The translations under genes were made by a program, and so were the position numbers. A stretch of 64,000 nt of DNA from Rhabdophis nuchalis (lineage: Eukaryota > Chordata > Lepidosauria > Squamata > Natricidae): positions 325,195,919 to 325,259,918 of the forward strand of contig CM077643.1 in NCBI GenBank assembly GCA_039707465.1. The letters run 5' to 3'. Below the pieces are notes generated by a model. That model saw only the letters and a program-made list of their open reading frames with translations. It made no database searches and was not told the origin of the DNA. Shown here piece after piece: positions 12,236 to 22,830 of this stretch. Every line of letters begins with the position of its first letter. Within the stretch, counting starts at the first letter, position 1.

Positions 12236-13054
12236 GTAGTCCCCGTTCCCCTCCCCCGCTCCCAGCGCCGGAAGGCCGTGCCCGGCGGGAACCTGCAGCG
12301 GCCGAAGCAGCTCGGGCAGCTGCCCACGCCGGCCAATGGCGAGCCGCGGTCCGGGGGCGGGGTTGGCCACCCGCAGGCGGGGCAGGGGGCTGGCCCGCCG
12401 GGGAGGGGCGCCCCAGGTCGGCTCCCGGGTCAGCACCTCCACTGGCCGGCGGCGGGGTCGGACGGACAGGTACCGCGAGAGCGGCCCGAGGGAAGGAGGA
12501 GCAGGCAGGCAGGCAGGCGCCGAGCCGCCTCCCGCCTGCCCCGTGGCTTCAGGACAGGTCCTGGGCAGGCTGAGTCGGGCCTCACCATCCCCCCCCCCGT
12601 CTTCCCCGATGGCGTCTGGAGTGATCGGGCCGTGCAGAAACTCCTGCGCCGCTCCCCTCCGTTCCCCGCTGCCCTCCGTGTGCCGTTGGGGCGGGGATGG
12701 TGAGGCCCGACTCAGCCTGCCCAGGACCTGTCCTGAAGCCACGGGGCAGGCGGGAGGCGGCTCGGCGCCTGCCTGCCTGCCTGCTCCTCCTTCCCTCGGG
12801 CCGCCCTCGCGGTACCTGTCCGTCCGACCCCGCCGCCGGCCGGTGGAGGTGCTGACCCGGGAGCCGACCTGGGCCGCCCCTCCCCGGCGGGCCAGCCCCC
12901 TGCCCCGCCTGCGGGTGGCCAACCCCGCCCCCGGACCGTGGCTCGCCATTGGCCGGCGTGCGCAGCTGCCCGAGCTGCTTCGGACGCTGCAGGTTCCCGC
13001 CGGGCGCGGCCTTCCGGCGCTGGAAGCGGGGGAGGGGAGGGGAACGGGGACTAC
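12236..13054. repeat. Long CpG-rich inverted repeat (about 360-bp arms, 100-bp spacer)
   Basis: The left arm 12236-12592 and right arm 12693-13054 are near-identical reverse complements around a spacer at 12593-12692. The left arm begins GTAGTCCCCGTTCC and the right ends GGAACGGGGACTAC. Each arm carries a CCAAT box in a CGGCCAATGGCGAG context and GC boxes (GGGGGCGGGG). About five differences are seen in the 80 bases compared by eye. The long frames in this block on both strands are mirror images caused by the palindrome and GC-rich composition; I do not regard them as genes. Confidence 0.95.
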
Positions 13055-13261
13055 GGGGCTCACCCCGCCCCCGCCGGCCAAACCTACCGGCCTGCCGAAG
13101 CAGCAGAAGCCGCAGAGCGGCAGAGCGAAGCGCCGAGGGGGCGGCTGCATCCGGAAACCGGGCAACCTCGGGGGCCGAGGTGAGCCGGTGAAGCGGGGCG
13201 ACGCAGGCGGAGGACTGGGAGGCGCGGGAGCTGGGCTGCCTGAGACGGCGGGCGGGAGGGG

Positions 13262-13620
13262 AGGAGGGAGAGAAAGAGCCACAGAGAGAGAGAGTCAGAC
13301 AGACACAGAGAATGACAGAAAGAGACAGAAAGGGAAGGAGGGAGGGAGGGAGGGAGAGATAAAGAGCCACAGAGAGAGAGAGTCAGACAGACACAGAGAA
13401 TGACAGAAAGAGACAGAAAGGGAAGGAGGGAGGGAGAGAGAGATAAAGAGCCACAGAGAGAGAGAGTCAGACAGACACAGAGAATGATAGAAAGAGACAG
13501 AGAGGGAGGGAGGGAGAGATAAAGAGCCACAGTGAGAGACAGACAGACTCAGAGAGAGAGACAGAGAGAAAGAGAAAGAAGGGAAGAAAGAAAAGAAAGA
13601 AAAAGAAAGTGGGACAGAGA
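13262..13620 (+). repeat. Purine-rich minisatellite (about 4 copies of 76-88 bp)
   Basis: The motif GAGCCACAGAGAGAGAG followed by TCAGACAGACACAGAGAATG starts at 13276, 13364, 13448 and 13524, giving periods of 88, 84 and 76 bp. Length differences come from the number of GGGA units between copies. After the last copy the tract decays into GA/GAAA repeats. It adjoins the CpG-rich cargo inside the inner hAT-type element. Confidence 0.92.
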
Positions 13621-14556
13621 TGAAAGAGAAATTATGACCACAATTAAGGCCAAAATTTTGGTTGCTAAGCAAGACCGTTGTTAAGTGAATTCCACCACAT
13701 TTTCCTAGTTGGCCACGCCCACCCGGTCACATGACTGCAGAGCCACTCCCACAAAGCAGGCCACACCCACAGAACCTGTTCCAAAATTTTTGAAACCCAC
13801 CCGATACCCACCCACCTGTGCATGTGTGAATGACACCCCCCCCCCACCGAGCATGCACGACGCCTGCGCAGGAGGGGGAATTTTCATTCTCCCCAGGCTC
13901 CGGAGGCTTTCCTGAAGCCTAGGGAGGGCAAAAATAGCCGCCTCCAAGGGAGGCCATTTTCTCCCTCCTTAGGTTTCAGGAAAGAGTCTGGAGCCTGGGG
14001 AAGGTGAAAAATAGGCCCAATGGCCCAACAGCCCAAACAGAAGTTCAGGAACAAACTTCTGGTTTGCCCATTGGCCTGTTTTTCACCCCACCCAGGCTTC
14101 AGGAAAGCCTCCAGAGCCTGGGGAGTGAGAAAAACAGGCCCACTGGGCCAACTGGAAGTTCGTTCCCAAACTTCCGGTTGGGCTGTTTTTTGCCCTCTCT
14201 AGGCTCCAGAGGCTTTCTTGACGCCTGGGGAGGGCAAAAATAGCCTCCCCAGCCCTCCGGAAGGCCGAAAACTAGCTGGCCGGCATGCACATGGACTCCA
14301 GAGCTGAGGGATGCCGAGTGCTGCAGTGCTAGGAAATATGGCTCTGCGTGTCACCTGTGGCATGCGTACCATAGGTTCACCATCATGGTTCTATTACCTT
14401 GAGCCTTTTAGACTTCTCTGGTAAGCTTTTAAAAAATTAAAACAACTTACTTATACCTTAGCAAATCAGAACAGCCTAAATAGAAAAAATGCTGTTCTAA
14501 ATTATCACTAGATCTATTTATATGCTGTCCATTTCACTATCAAGGTGACTCTGGGA

Positions 14557-14679
14557 CAGGCCTGTCAAACTGGCGGCCCATGGGCAAATGTGTCACACAC
14601 AGGCCACACCCACCCCAGCTCTACAGAGGCAAAAAATGTTGCTATATGTCACGTGACACAATTGAGTTTGACACCCATG
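14557..14679. mobile_element. hAT-type MITE (CAGGCCTGTCAAACT family)
   Basis: The left end CAGGCCTGTCAAACT pairs with right end GAGTTTGACACCCATG. Flanks CTCTGGGA (14549-14556) and CTCTGGAA (14680-14687) match at 7 of 8 bases. The 123-bp body contains GGCCACACCCACCC, also found in the related 57.0-kb copy. No coding capacity. Confidence 0.8.
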
Positions 14680-14779
14680 CTCTGGAAAATATGGAGGTAA
14701 GATCTTCTTTCTTCGTCTACCAGCCACCTCCAACACAGAACCCTCCATCAGAACCCCAAACCAATTGATAGAGCCAGGT

Positions 14780-15062
14780 TTTACAGCCCTTCCAGAAGGC
14801 CAAGATGGTAGGAGTGGATCCTACCACCAGCAGTAAGATGCTTTAGAAGGCGGGAGCCATGGCAGAGAAAGTTTTTCTCCTGGATCCCACTAGCTGACTG
14901 GACCATGCCCTTTCTGCTGGAGCGAGTGGGGAAGTCCAACACATTGGAATGAGACAGTTCCTAAGGTAGCCTAGTCCCATTCCATAAAGGGCTTTAAAGT
15001 TGATACAATCAATGCCTTGTGTTGGATTCAGAAGCAGGCTGGCCACCAGTGCAGCTCACATA
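14780..15062 (-). mobile_element. L2-like LINE ORF2 fragment, decayed
   Basis: Read on the minus strand, the fragment has a LHWWPAC-like start, FKALYGMGLGYLRNCLIPM, then PLAPAERAWSSQ and RRKTFSAMAPAF. These are out-of-frame or decayed equivalents of the L2 C-terminal motifs (LHWLPV, FKALHGxGPx[21 protein letters not shown]). The copy is old, with frame breaks. Confidence 0.65.
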
Positions 15063-15099
15063 TATTGATCATAGGTTGTTTTCCCTTTGATTTTCATCT

Positions 15100-17090
15100 T
15101 GGTTTTTTTTTTTTTTTACTAAATTATGGGATGATTTATTGCTTTCGGATATTCTCAATTATTTTATGACATTTCATTCATTGTGATCAAGTGGATATGG
15201 TAATCACTACAAATAGTCTATGCTGGGAGTCAAGCATTATAAAAATTGTAAAATAAATCCACAGCCCACAAACTGAATCTGTGGTCACTTTGCACAGGCA
15301 TAATTCTATTTTATAAACATTCAACATTTAGAATATATTTCTATTCCGATAATGCTTAAGGTGGTTATCAATATTTACCAAGTATTTATAAAAAGAAACT
15401 GAACTTGAGAATATACATACACACACACACACAAATATACATACACACACATACACACGCATATGCACGCACTTTTTCTTTCAGCTCTTACATAAATATG
15501 GATTGCAGACAAAAAAATTGTACAATGTGTACTTGGAACTGTAAACGACTTTGGTTTTAACAACAATCAAACTGCTTTTGTTTGCTGTTAAGAGGTAGAA
15601 TAACATTCTCCAACTGCTATGGCTTATGATAAACATATATAATTTGCAGCTGCTCAGCTGTTCCCACCTTCACAACAAATCAAATGAATGCAAAAAATGC
15701 ACACACCCAACAGTTAATGTTATTTTTAAGGACAGCTGTAACCACTGGAGAAATCCCATGAATGCCTATAGTACTTATGTTATAGAACTGGAATACGTTC
15801 AGTATCAGCAGCAACATTTCAAGATTGGTACAATACATTTTCACATTAAACTCAAACTTACGGAGACCCCTTATTTTAGTGAATGATTTGCACATATTGT
15901 ACTCTTAATTTGTTCCTATTTACTGGTATAACTATAAGTAAACCAGGAATAGATGTGCCTTATAACAGCATTTTCAGAGCCCTACAATGCAAGCATTGTC
16001 TGATTTTGAATGTACATAAATATCAATGCATACAAAACATTTACCTTCAACTTTCCATGGATGCCACCTTTCATCATGCTCTTCAAGCCAGTGACTTGAC
16101 TGATTATTCTTGATCTAAGCATCTTAATCAAGAAGAAAGCCTGATATATGAACCTGAAGTGTAAGAGAAGCAACTGTTAAATCCCCCACCCCAAGCTCTA
16201 TGGCACTTCACTTTAGGGATCTATTTTCCCCTTCATACCCTCAAACAACTAGGAAAACAGAAAACCTAACCCCATCCAGAATTGGAGCCCAAAGCAGTTC
16301 AGGGCCATTTAACAAAAAGAGCATGTGTCTACCACCCACACAAAATTCACCTAAGCAAATTCCTCATTTTGTTTATAATGCAAGAAGCTGCATGTAAAAG
16401 TACTCCACTAACAAATAGATTTATCAACCTGTACTAGATTTTTTTAAAGTATCTATACAATTAATGTATATATTGTTTTTATCAATAGAAGCTTAGTAAT
16501 ACCATTAATTACTGGAATTAATTAATATATAATGTGAATTAATATAAGTATAATACTAATATATTCTTACAAAATGTACACAATTGATCCTCATTATGGA
16601 AGTTGCATTCCAGATAAGAAAATCACAAATAGTAAGAGTTTCAATTTATAGGAATTACAGGGTTAGATTCCAGAGCTTATGCCCATCCTTTTCCACCCCA
16701 CAAGTGTACAGCTTTTCTCTTCTTCCCAGAGATTTTATGTACAGTATTCTTGCATTAGCTCCTTCCCTTCCTAAATGGACTACAACAGATTTCACTTGGT
16801 CAGCCCAGCCATGAAGCTCCGTATACAGCACCAAACCTTCAACTTTTTGGGAGAAACTTGATGGGCTGAGCATGAACAGGGTTGTCTTGTTTTTCCTCAT
16901 GTTGACTTTTGTGCTTCAATGCCCTCTTTCAAGATTTTGATGGAGTAGCCTTTTAACTGCATCACTGGATGTTAGCGCTGCTCCAGGCCCCTTAATCTAA
17001 CTGTCACGAGCTATTTGTGAACTTCCCTAGTGTGACAATTGAGTATTCCCTCCACTGTAAACATGATAGATCTCAAACAGAACCTAGTGG
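15100..17090. other. No recognised gene; minor CA repeat
   Basis: AT-rich intron. An imperfect CA/CATA repeat lies at about 15412-15468 and a poly-T tract at about 15103-15117. Short frames show no recognisable protein. Confidence 0.5.
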
Positions 17091-17164
17091 AGAAGAGCCT
17101 AGTGGTGAATCGGACCATGCTACTTTGGATGATCAGGCTGGTTGACTAACTGTATCCAGCAAAT

Positions 17165-17660
17165 ATGTACCAATGGCTCCATATCAAGCTGAAAAAGTCA
17201 AACAGTGTATCAGTGGGTTCTTCTTAAGATTCTCAGGATAAGAAGCAATGGATGGAAATTAATCAATTTAATTTAACATGTGTTAAACAGTTTCAGACAC
17301 ACACATGCGCACTGGCCACCTAGTCTTCCAGTTTCTGGTGTGCATGTACACGTGAAGACTAGCCAGCCGGTGCACATGCGAATGCAGGAAACCAGAAGAT
17401 TAGGTGGCCGTTACACATGCATGTGCCAGAAACCAGAAGAGCAGCCGCCTGGTGCACACATGTGGACCAGGCAGCTCCTTTTCCCATTTCCATCACGCAT
17501 GCGCACATTCTCATTTCGGCATTTGTTGTCAAAAAGGTTTGCCAACATCTATATAGGGTTTGCTACCTAAGCAGGAAGTTGGACTAGAAGATCTCCAAGG
17601 TCCTTTCCAACTCAGTTACTCTATTCTATTCTGTTCTGTTCTGTTCCTATTTCTATTTGA
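17165..17660 (+). mobile_element. CR1 LINE 3' part interrupted by a hAT-like insertion
   Basis: The stretch at about 17225-17275 contains AAGAAGCAATGGATGGAA, matching the CR1 segment AGAAGCAATGGGTGGAA at 40.8 kb. Typical CR1 3' sequence resumes at about 17560 (GCAGGAAGTTGGACTAGAAGATC, CCTTTCCAACTC) and ends in CTATTCTATTCTGTTCTG repeats. Between them (about 17285-17550) is GC-richer DNA with CACATGCGCAC motifs ending AAAAAGGTTTGCCAACATC, similar to the CAGTGATGG hAT family. The hAT left end is too degraded to place. Confidence 0.65.
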
Positions 17661-17965
17661 CATATTTATGAATAACTTGAATGAAGAGTTAGAATATATC
17701 ATTACACTTTAGACAATGCAGAAGTGATAAAAGCATGGGCAGTAACCTTAAAAGACAATATCAAAATAAAGGAAAATTTTGTCAAATTGGAACAAAAGGC
17801 AGAAATCTGCAAAATTAATTTTAACAATAACAAAGTCTTTCACTTTGGACAGAAAAATCAAAAGCATGATTTTAGGATGTGAGTGGTCATACTGGGAAGG
17901 AGTATATGAAGAAAGAGTCTAGGTATTTTGGTGGATAACAAGCTATCTTGGCCCCATTTAGCCTG
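17660..17965 (+). mobile_element. CR1-like LINE reverse transcriptase fragment, decayed
   Basis: Translation with frame shifts recalls the CR1 reverse transcriptase end: LNEELEYIITL, then CKVFHFG-like and LGILVDNKLSW (CR1 usually reads LGVLVD). The fragment stops just before the MITE at 18007. No intact frame remains. Confidence 0.6.
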
Positions 17966-18006
17966 GAGGAAGAAAGACTGCAGGGAGACATAAGAGTTCT
18001 CTACAA

Positions 18007-18093
18007 CAGGGGTCTCCAACCTTTGCAACTGGCTGGAGAATTCTGGGAGCTGAAGTCCTTCAGACTTAAAGTTGCAAAGGTTGGAGACCCCTG
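18007..18093. mobile_element. Foldback hAT MITE, copy 1 (CAGGGGTCTCCAACC)
   Basis: The 87-bp element begins CAGGGGTCTCCAACCTTTGC and ends in its reverse complement. Exact 8-bp duplication CTCTACAA lies at 17999-18006 and 18094-18101. The whole element can fold on itself through the GAATTCTGGGAGCTGAAGTCC core. This is one of five copies in the window. Confidence 0.93.
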
Positions 18094-18389
18094 CTCTACA
18101 ATGCTCGGAATTCTTCCAAGCCAACAAACAGTGATTATGAATTACAGAGAAGTAGATTTTAGTTGGATGTCAGCAACATTCCCTCTAATTTCTGACTGCA
18201 CTGCCATGTACAGCGGAAGGGGGGGGGGGGGGGCTTTTGTTCTGTTTTTCCCAAACCAACTATAAATTTGTCCACCACAATATGAGTATACAAGTAAATT
18301 GGAAATACACACAATAATAACATGTTAGCATATTTACATATCTCTTCAAGGATAGAAACCAGAAAGTATAATAATTGTACACACTTAAA

Positions 18390-18602
18390 AAGTTGTGCCT
18401 GCAAGTCATTTGAACTCCTGGCAACCATCCCCACATTTTTCAGAGGTGGTTTGCCACTGTCTTCCTCTTAAGGCTGAGAATGAATGGCTGGACCAAACCC
18501 CACCCCACCCCTAGACCTGGCTTTGTGCCTAAATTTGGACTCACAATCTCCAATTCCTAGCCCAGTGCCATAACTACTACACCAAACTGGTTCAATGCAT
18601 AC
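18390..18602 (-). mobile_element. tRNA-derived SINE (minus strand)
   Basis: The minus-strand head reads TTTGGTGTAGTAGTTATGGCAC, then GGAGATTGTGAGTC, a tRNA-like A box and B box. The body has the squamate SINE segments AGCC/GGCTTTGTGCC, TGGCTGGACC and CAAACCACCTCTGAAAAA. Related fragments occur at about 22265-22365 (plus), 49020-49155 (minus) and 21690-21745. Confidence 0.7.
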
Positions 18603-19470
18603 ATGCTAACAAGATTATAATTTAACCTCACTAGTCATTGATCGCTGATAATCGTAATCCATGTTTTGTAAGCATTTATAATCCCCCCCCCCTTTGAAAT
18701 TTGACATGCAATAAAAAGATTAGAAAGAAAAAGAAAAAAAGCATTAAAAGGTATTTAGATAGACCCTACTACGTATTGTTCATTTCCCTCATTCTTTCGT
18801 TCTCTGGATGTATTCCGGACTTATTTAAACTTTCATTATTAATTTAAAAACTGACATGTTTGTACTATTAACAATAACCCCAAACCTTTTTGCATCCACA
18901 TATATTAATTAATTAGTATCAATTAAAACTTTTTCTGGAAGGAGGAAGGGAAGAAATTAAATGGAGTTTTAGAGGGGGAAGGGAAATGAATTCAACCTTT
19001 TTTGGGGAGGGAGGGAGAAGGCTCCTTCATGCAGTTGGGGCTCTACTGCTCCAAGACTGGGAAAGCCTGGGGCAAAAGGCAACAGCTTATTTAATTGCAG
19101 GAGCCAACACTTAGTGCTCCTGCAGCATTGATTGCCATGAACTCCTGCCATGAGCTCCAGCTCAGTTCACCCTGTAGTGCTACCAAACAACGTTTGCTGC
19201 TGCAGTTAAGGCAAAGCAGTGAGCTTGCCCAGGACTCTTCGCAAATTATGAGCCTGAAGTTTTGTGTGGTTACATTTGTATTTATTATTTAATCTGAATT
19301 TTGTGCATAGTCTGCCTTTTACTCTCTGTGCAAGTTTCATGAGTGGTGTGCATGCATGCGCATAAATGCATTCAGTACTTAAGAGGGAACATAGAACGCC
19401 AGCAAAACAGATTCTACTAGTACAAACAGTTTAACAGTAGATCACACTGCTCGTGAGATAGACTCTACTT
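18603..19470. other. No recognised gene
   Basis: AT-rich sequence with poly-C and poly-A runs at about 18681-18740. Short frames at 18969-19292 are not recognisable. Confidence 0.5.
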
Positions 19471-19489
19471 TGTTGGGAGTGTTCAAACA

Positions 19490-19575
19490 GGAGTCACAGG
19501 ACCATCTGTCAGGGATCCCATAATAATGCATTCCTGCATTGGGCAGGAGGTTGGATTCTATGATTCTACAAAGCA
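19490..19575 (+). mobile_element. CR1 LINE 3' tail fragment
   Basis: ATTGGGCAGGAGGTTGGATTC and TATGATTCTAC match the CR1 3' end consensus (GCAGGGGGTTGGACTAGATG ... ATTCTATG). Only the tail is seen. Confidence 0.6.
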
Positions 19576-19579
19576 TTCT

Positions 19580-22200
19580 CCACATCTAAAATTTCTATGA
19601 TCAGAAAATTATGTAATTTTCCTTCTTTAATTTAGGTAATTTAGATAATTTTCTTTCCTTCATTTTCTAAATTAGATGATTTAGTACATTTAAAATAATA
19701 AAAAGTGTGTTTCAGCTCTGTTGAATTAGTTTTAACTACTGTACTAAGGGCTACCAACCATAACCAGATAAAAAGGTTCAGGAAAAAAAATTAAAAATGT
19801 AATTCCAAAGGTTCATTTTGAGTACTCAAGTTTAATTGAGCGTAAAATCTGTCTATCCAGTGTATGTATTTGTCACAATTGTTCAATACCTAGGAATTTT
19901 TTTAAAATCCTTTATTTTCAAATATACAAGTCTACCCATTTGTACAAATATTCTAAATGTTCTATTTCAAATTATCTCAATTAAACAGAATATCACCAAT
20001 CATATTTCTATAGTTTGAATTCACATAGTTGAATATATACTGTATAATCTTTTTTTCCTGCACTCTATTCTTTCTTTATGTATTCTTGTCATTATGGAAG
20101 ATGTTATATATTATACTAAGCAATTAAAAGTTCAGTTCCTGGTACAGTTTAATTACCGTAGTTATTATATATTTCTCCAAAGATTTAAGAATGATTATAT
20201 ACTCATATCTAACAGCATATTGGCAACCAGTTAGATAAGACATAGTTCTTTTAAATAACATCACTTAAATACAGAAAGCAAGCTGAACATTGCTATGTCC
20301 AACCCCATACTGGAAAAAATTGCTACCAAAATGAAAGTACTATTGATAGAGATATCAACCACTTCTCTTTATAACATACTTTTGCCACTTTTCTTGAGTT
20401 TACATGCCTGTTTCAAGCAGTTACATTTTATTACATTATTTTCAAATATTAGAACTGGAGTTTAAATAAAAGCTTTTCTTTTTAATATAGTCAAATCTGG
20501 GTTTTTTTAAGTAGTTTGCTCTTGATTTTAATTTCAGTTTTCGAATGAAAAAAAGTTTTGTCATTAATACAATTATAGCATGATTAACAATCTTAAATTT
20601 TCAGTTAAATTTAACTGCAAAAACAAATAAATATATCATCAAACAAACCAATCTGGAGTTCTTACCCAAGGCACAAATAACCAGGCTCAAATTATCTTAT
20701 TTCAGATCCGCAAGACCTAGCTCTCTGAGAAGATTTTAATGCTGAGTAGGGTAGAATGAAAAGAAAGAGGACAATCAATCAGCAAAATGGATTGACTCAC
20801 TTAATAATAATGATGATGAATGTACTATTATAAAGCCTAAAAGACCAGGTTAGGGACAGATTACAGTGGAGGAAAATATATACATATGTGGTTGCAAAAA
20901 CTCAACACTAACTTCATCAGACATAATCAATCACTATACAAATTTCCCTTAGTTGTCATCAAATGTGTTCTACAATATCTAGAAAGGCAAACCCTGTCAT
21001 ATATCTTCCACAACCTACTCTTGAAATATAGCATAAACAATTATTTAAATTATGTTTTCCTCATTTAATCTAAAGACAGTACAACACAAATTATCCCAAA
21101 TTATCTAGGACAGCTATCTGTAAAACCAAATATTAACTTACAAACTATAATAAAGCATCCAAAATAAACATACATTGATACACTAGCAAATGAATAAGAA
21201 AACTAGAATTATATGTACACCTTCTGATTTTTTTATAGTACCTGAATAACTCATTGTGGCTAATGCACCATATTGTATACGAGGTTATATTTGAAAAGTG
21301 TTCAGAAACTGAATTTGATACAAAACCCAATTAGAATGCTAATTAGTGTAAAGAACAGGGCTCGTATGATTCTGGCAGCAAAATATCCAAATACAATTTA
21401 AGTTGTTTAAGTTGTTGTTGATATTGATCAGCATACATTGTAATTCAAGGGCCACTTTTCCTATTATGAACCTGTCCCACCATTAATCTCTGCTATTACC
21501 TGCTGAAAAATGTCTCCTGTTTAAGCTTTACCTTGTGCTGCTCCTAGAATGAACTCAATAACTGCATGTACTTCTGTTCCCCACTGAAACAGCCTGCTAT
21601 CTAAAGTACTATTTCTCCCACTATAATATTTTGTAAACAATTGTATTTGTAAGGTATGTGTGGGAAGTGTCTTCAAATCAGTTTCTGACTCCTGGTAACT
21701 CCCTGGACTAGATAACTCCCCTCAGTTTTCTTGGCCTGATGCCTTCACCGTGATACCAAACTGGGTCTCAATTTTAAATTTTAATGAGGGGGACAGAAAA
21801 TACATTAGCTACTTTGAGTATTTGCCATAGTAGAAAAGAGTGCTATGTCATTTTAAAATAGAATTTTAAAGGAAGCACACTTATTTCGCTAATGAAAAAG
21901 CCATCTAACTAAACTAGAAGTGCTACAGTGATAAAAATCAGCTTCCAGGTAAAAAGCTAAACTCAAATATAATTCAGTTTTTATAGCTTTTTAATTTTCA
22001 TTTCATATACTGTATCAACTTCTGAATTCTATAGAAGAGATTTTCACAATGTTCTATCTACTACCTCTTTCTTTAGTCACAATCTTTCTAATTACAGTAG
22101 GACCACTATTAGTATCTCAGTAAGTTCACCCTGAGAAACTTTACAAGAAATTAATCTTTCTTCCATTGATAAAGTTGTACAAAACGATAGGGATTATCCA
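19580..22200. other. No recognised gene
   Basis: Very AT-rich intron sequence. A tRNA-SINE fragment (TTTCTGACTCCTGGTAACTCC) lies near 21690-21745. Nothing else is recognised. Confidence 0.5.
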
Positions 22201-22261
22201 CACTGTTATATGAAGATCTGATCTGGATCACTATTCCCAGTCCAAAGCTGGGAAGAAAGCC

Positions 22262-22366
22262 AAGATAAATTTAAAAGCCAGCTGGGTGACTGGGTTAATG
22301 ACTCTCTTTCAACCCAATTCATCTCACAGGGTTGTTGTTGTGGGAAAAATAGGAGGAGGAATGAAT
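22262..22366 (+). mobile_element. tRNA-SINE body fragment
   Basis: AAAAGCCAGCTGGGTGACTGGG, then TCTCACAGGGTTGTTGTTGTGGG and AAATAGGAGGAGGAATG are the central part of the same squamate SINE seen on the minus strand at 18390-18602. The tRNA head is missing or decayed. Confidence 0.65.
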
Positions 22367-22830
22367 CATAGAGTTGGAAGTGACCTTGAATGCAGGGGTG
22401 GATTCTGGCAGGCGCTGCTACCGGTTCACTTGATGTGTGCTATGCGTGCATACTCAGTGCAATAAAAAATATTCTCACATGCTCAGAAGCAAACAAGAAG
22501 ATGGCGGCACCTACAGCACCGTCCGGACAACTGGTTCGGGGAAGTGGCAGGCCTGGGTCGCTGCCGGTTCCAGCATCCCAGGCCACCAAACCACTACCGG
22601 TTTGGCCAAACCATTCCGAACCCGTAGGAACACACCACTCCTTGGAGGTCTTGCAGTCCAACCTCCAAGCACAAATGTTTGTCCAATCTTTTCTTGAAAA
22701 TCTCCAGCAATGAAGCACCTGCAATTCCAGGGGGCAAACTTTTTCATTGACTAATTGTTCTCACTTTCAGGAAATTTCTCTTTAGTTCCAGGCTAGATCT
22801 CCCTGTGATAAAACTTCCAGAATCTTAGGT
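22367..22830 (-). mobile_element. CR1 LINE 3' end (minus) split by a hAT-like element
   Basis: CATAGAGTTGGAAGTGACCTTG (22367-22388) and GGAGGTCTTGCAGTCCAACC (22644 on) are adjacent parts of the reverse-complement CR1 tail. They are separated here by the insertion at 22393-22640. The remainder to about 22830 (CAGGAAATTTCTC, TTCCAGGCTAGAT) fits the CR1 body just upstream of the tail. Confidence 0.7.
22393..22640. mobile_element. hAT-type non-autonomous element (CAGGGGTGGATT family)
   Basis: The left end CAGGGGTGGATTCTGGC and right end ACACACCACTC form a degraded inverted pair. Flanks CTTGAATG and CTTGGAGG match at 6 of 8 bases, and the site interrupts a CR1 tail, which proves insertion. The body has ACCGGTTC motifs like the copies at 23946, 57370 and 63185. 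Confidence 0.75.

Larger units (their letters stand above)
12136..13803. mobile_element. Inner hAT-type element carrying a CpG-rich palindromic cargo
   Basis: The left end CAGGGGTGGGTTTC (12136) pairs with right end GAAACCCACCCG (ending 13803). The flanks are an exact 8-bp duplication, ATACCCAC (12128-12135 and 13804-13811), placing this element inside the outer one. The right sub-terminal motifs (CCACGCCCACC, CCACACCCACAGAACC) match, in reverse, the GGTTCTGTGGGCGTGGC segment of the 202-bp element at 23946, so they are the same family. Instead of a short interior this copy holds about 1.4 kb of foreign-looking, CpG-dense DNA (long inverted repeat, CCAAT boxes, donor-like site, minisatellite). 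That is the layout of a Pack-type element that captured host DNA. No transposase. Confidence 0.82.
12072..14388. mobile_element. Outer hAT-type element (CAGTGATGG family) with nested insertion
   Basis: The left end CAGTGATGGCTAACC (12072) and right end GGTTCACCATCATGG (to 14388) form an inverted pair of the same family as the 8.1-kb element. Flanks ATCTATTA (12064-12071) and TTCTATTA (14389-14396) match at 7 of 8 bases, the hAT target-duplication length. Subtracting the inner element and its duplication leaves about 640 bp. The interior right part (about 13820-14340) contains repeated CCCCAGGCTCCGGAGGCTTTCCTGAAGC-like blocks in both orientations. No transposase. Confidence 0.82.

Noticed and set aside
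11978..13403. Long overlapping frames of 434, 355 and 262 codons on both strands
   Set aside because: They lie in a CpG-rich palindrome, so plus and minus peptides mirror each other; they are Arg/Pro/Gly-rich with no domain and have no supporting gene structure.
13276..13560. CRISPR-like array
   Set aside because: Repeats are 76-88 bp, purine-rich and contiguous without unique spacers, in an animal genome.
13084..13672. Frames rich in SLSLPPS and CVCLTLSL
   Set aside because: These are translations of the GA/GGGA minisatellite.
16584..16900. Minus-strand frame at 16900-16655 as a possible exon
   Set aside because: No family resemblance and no convincing splice sites; short frames of this size are common by chance here.
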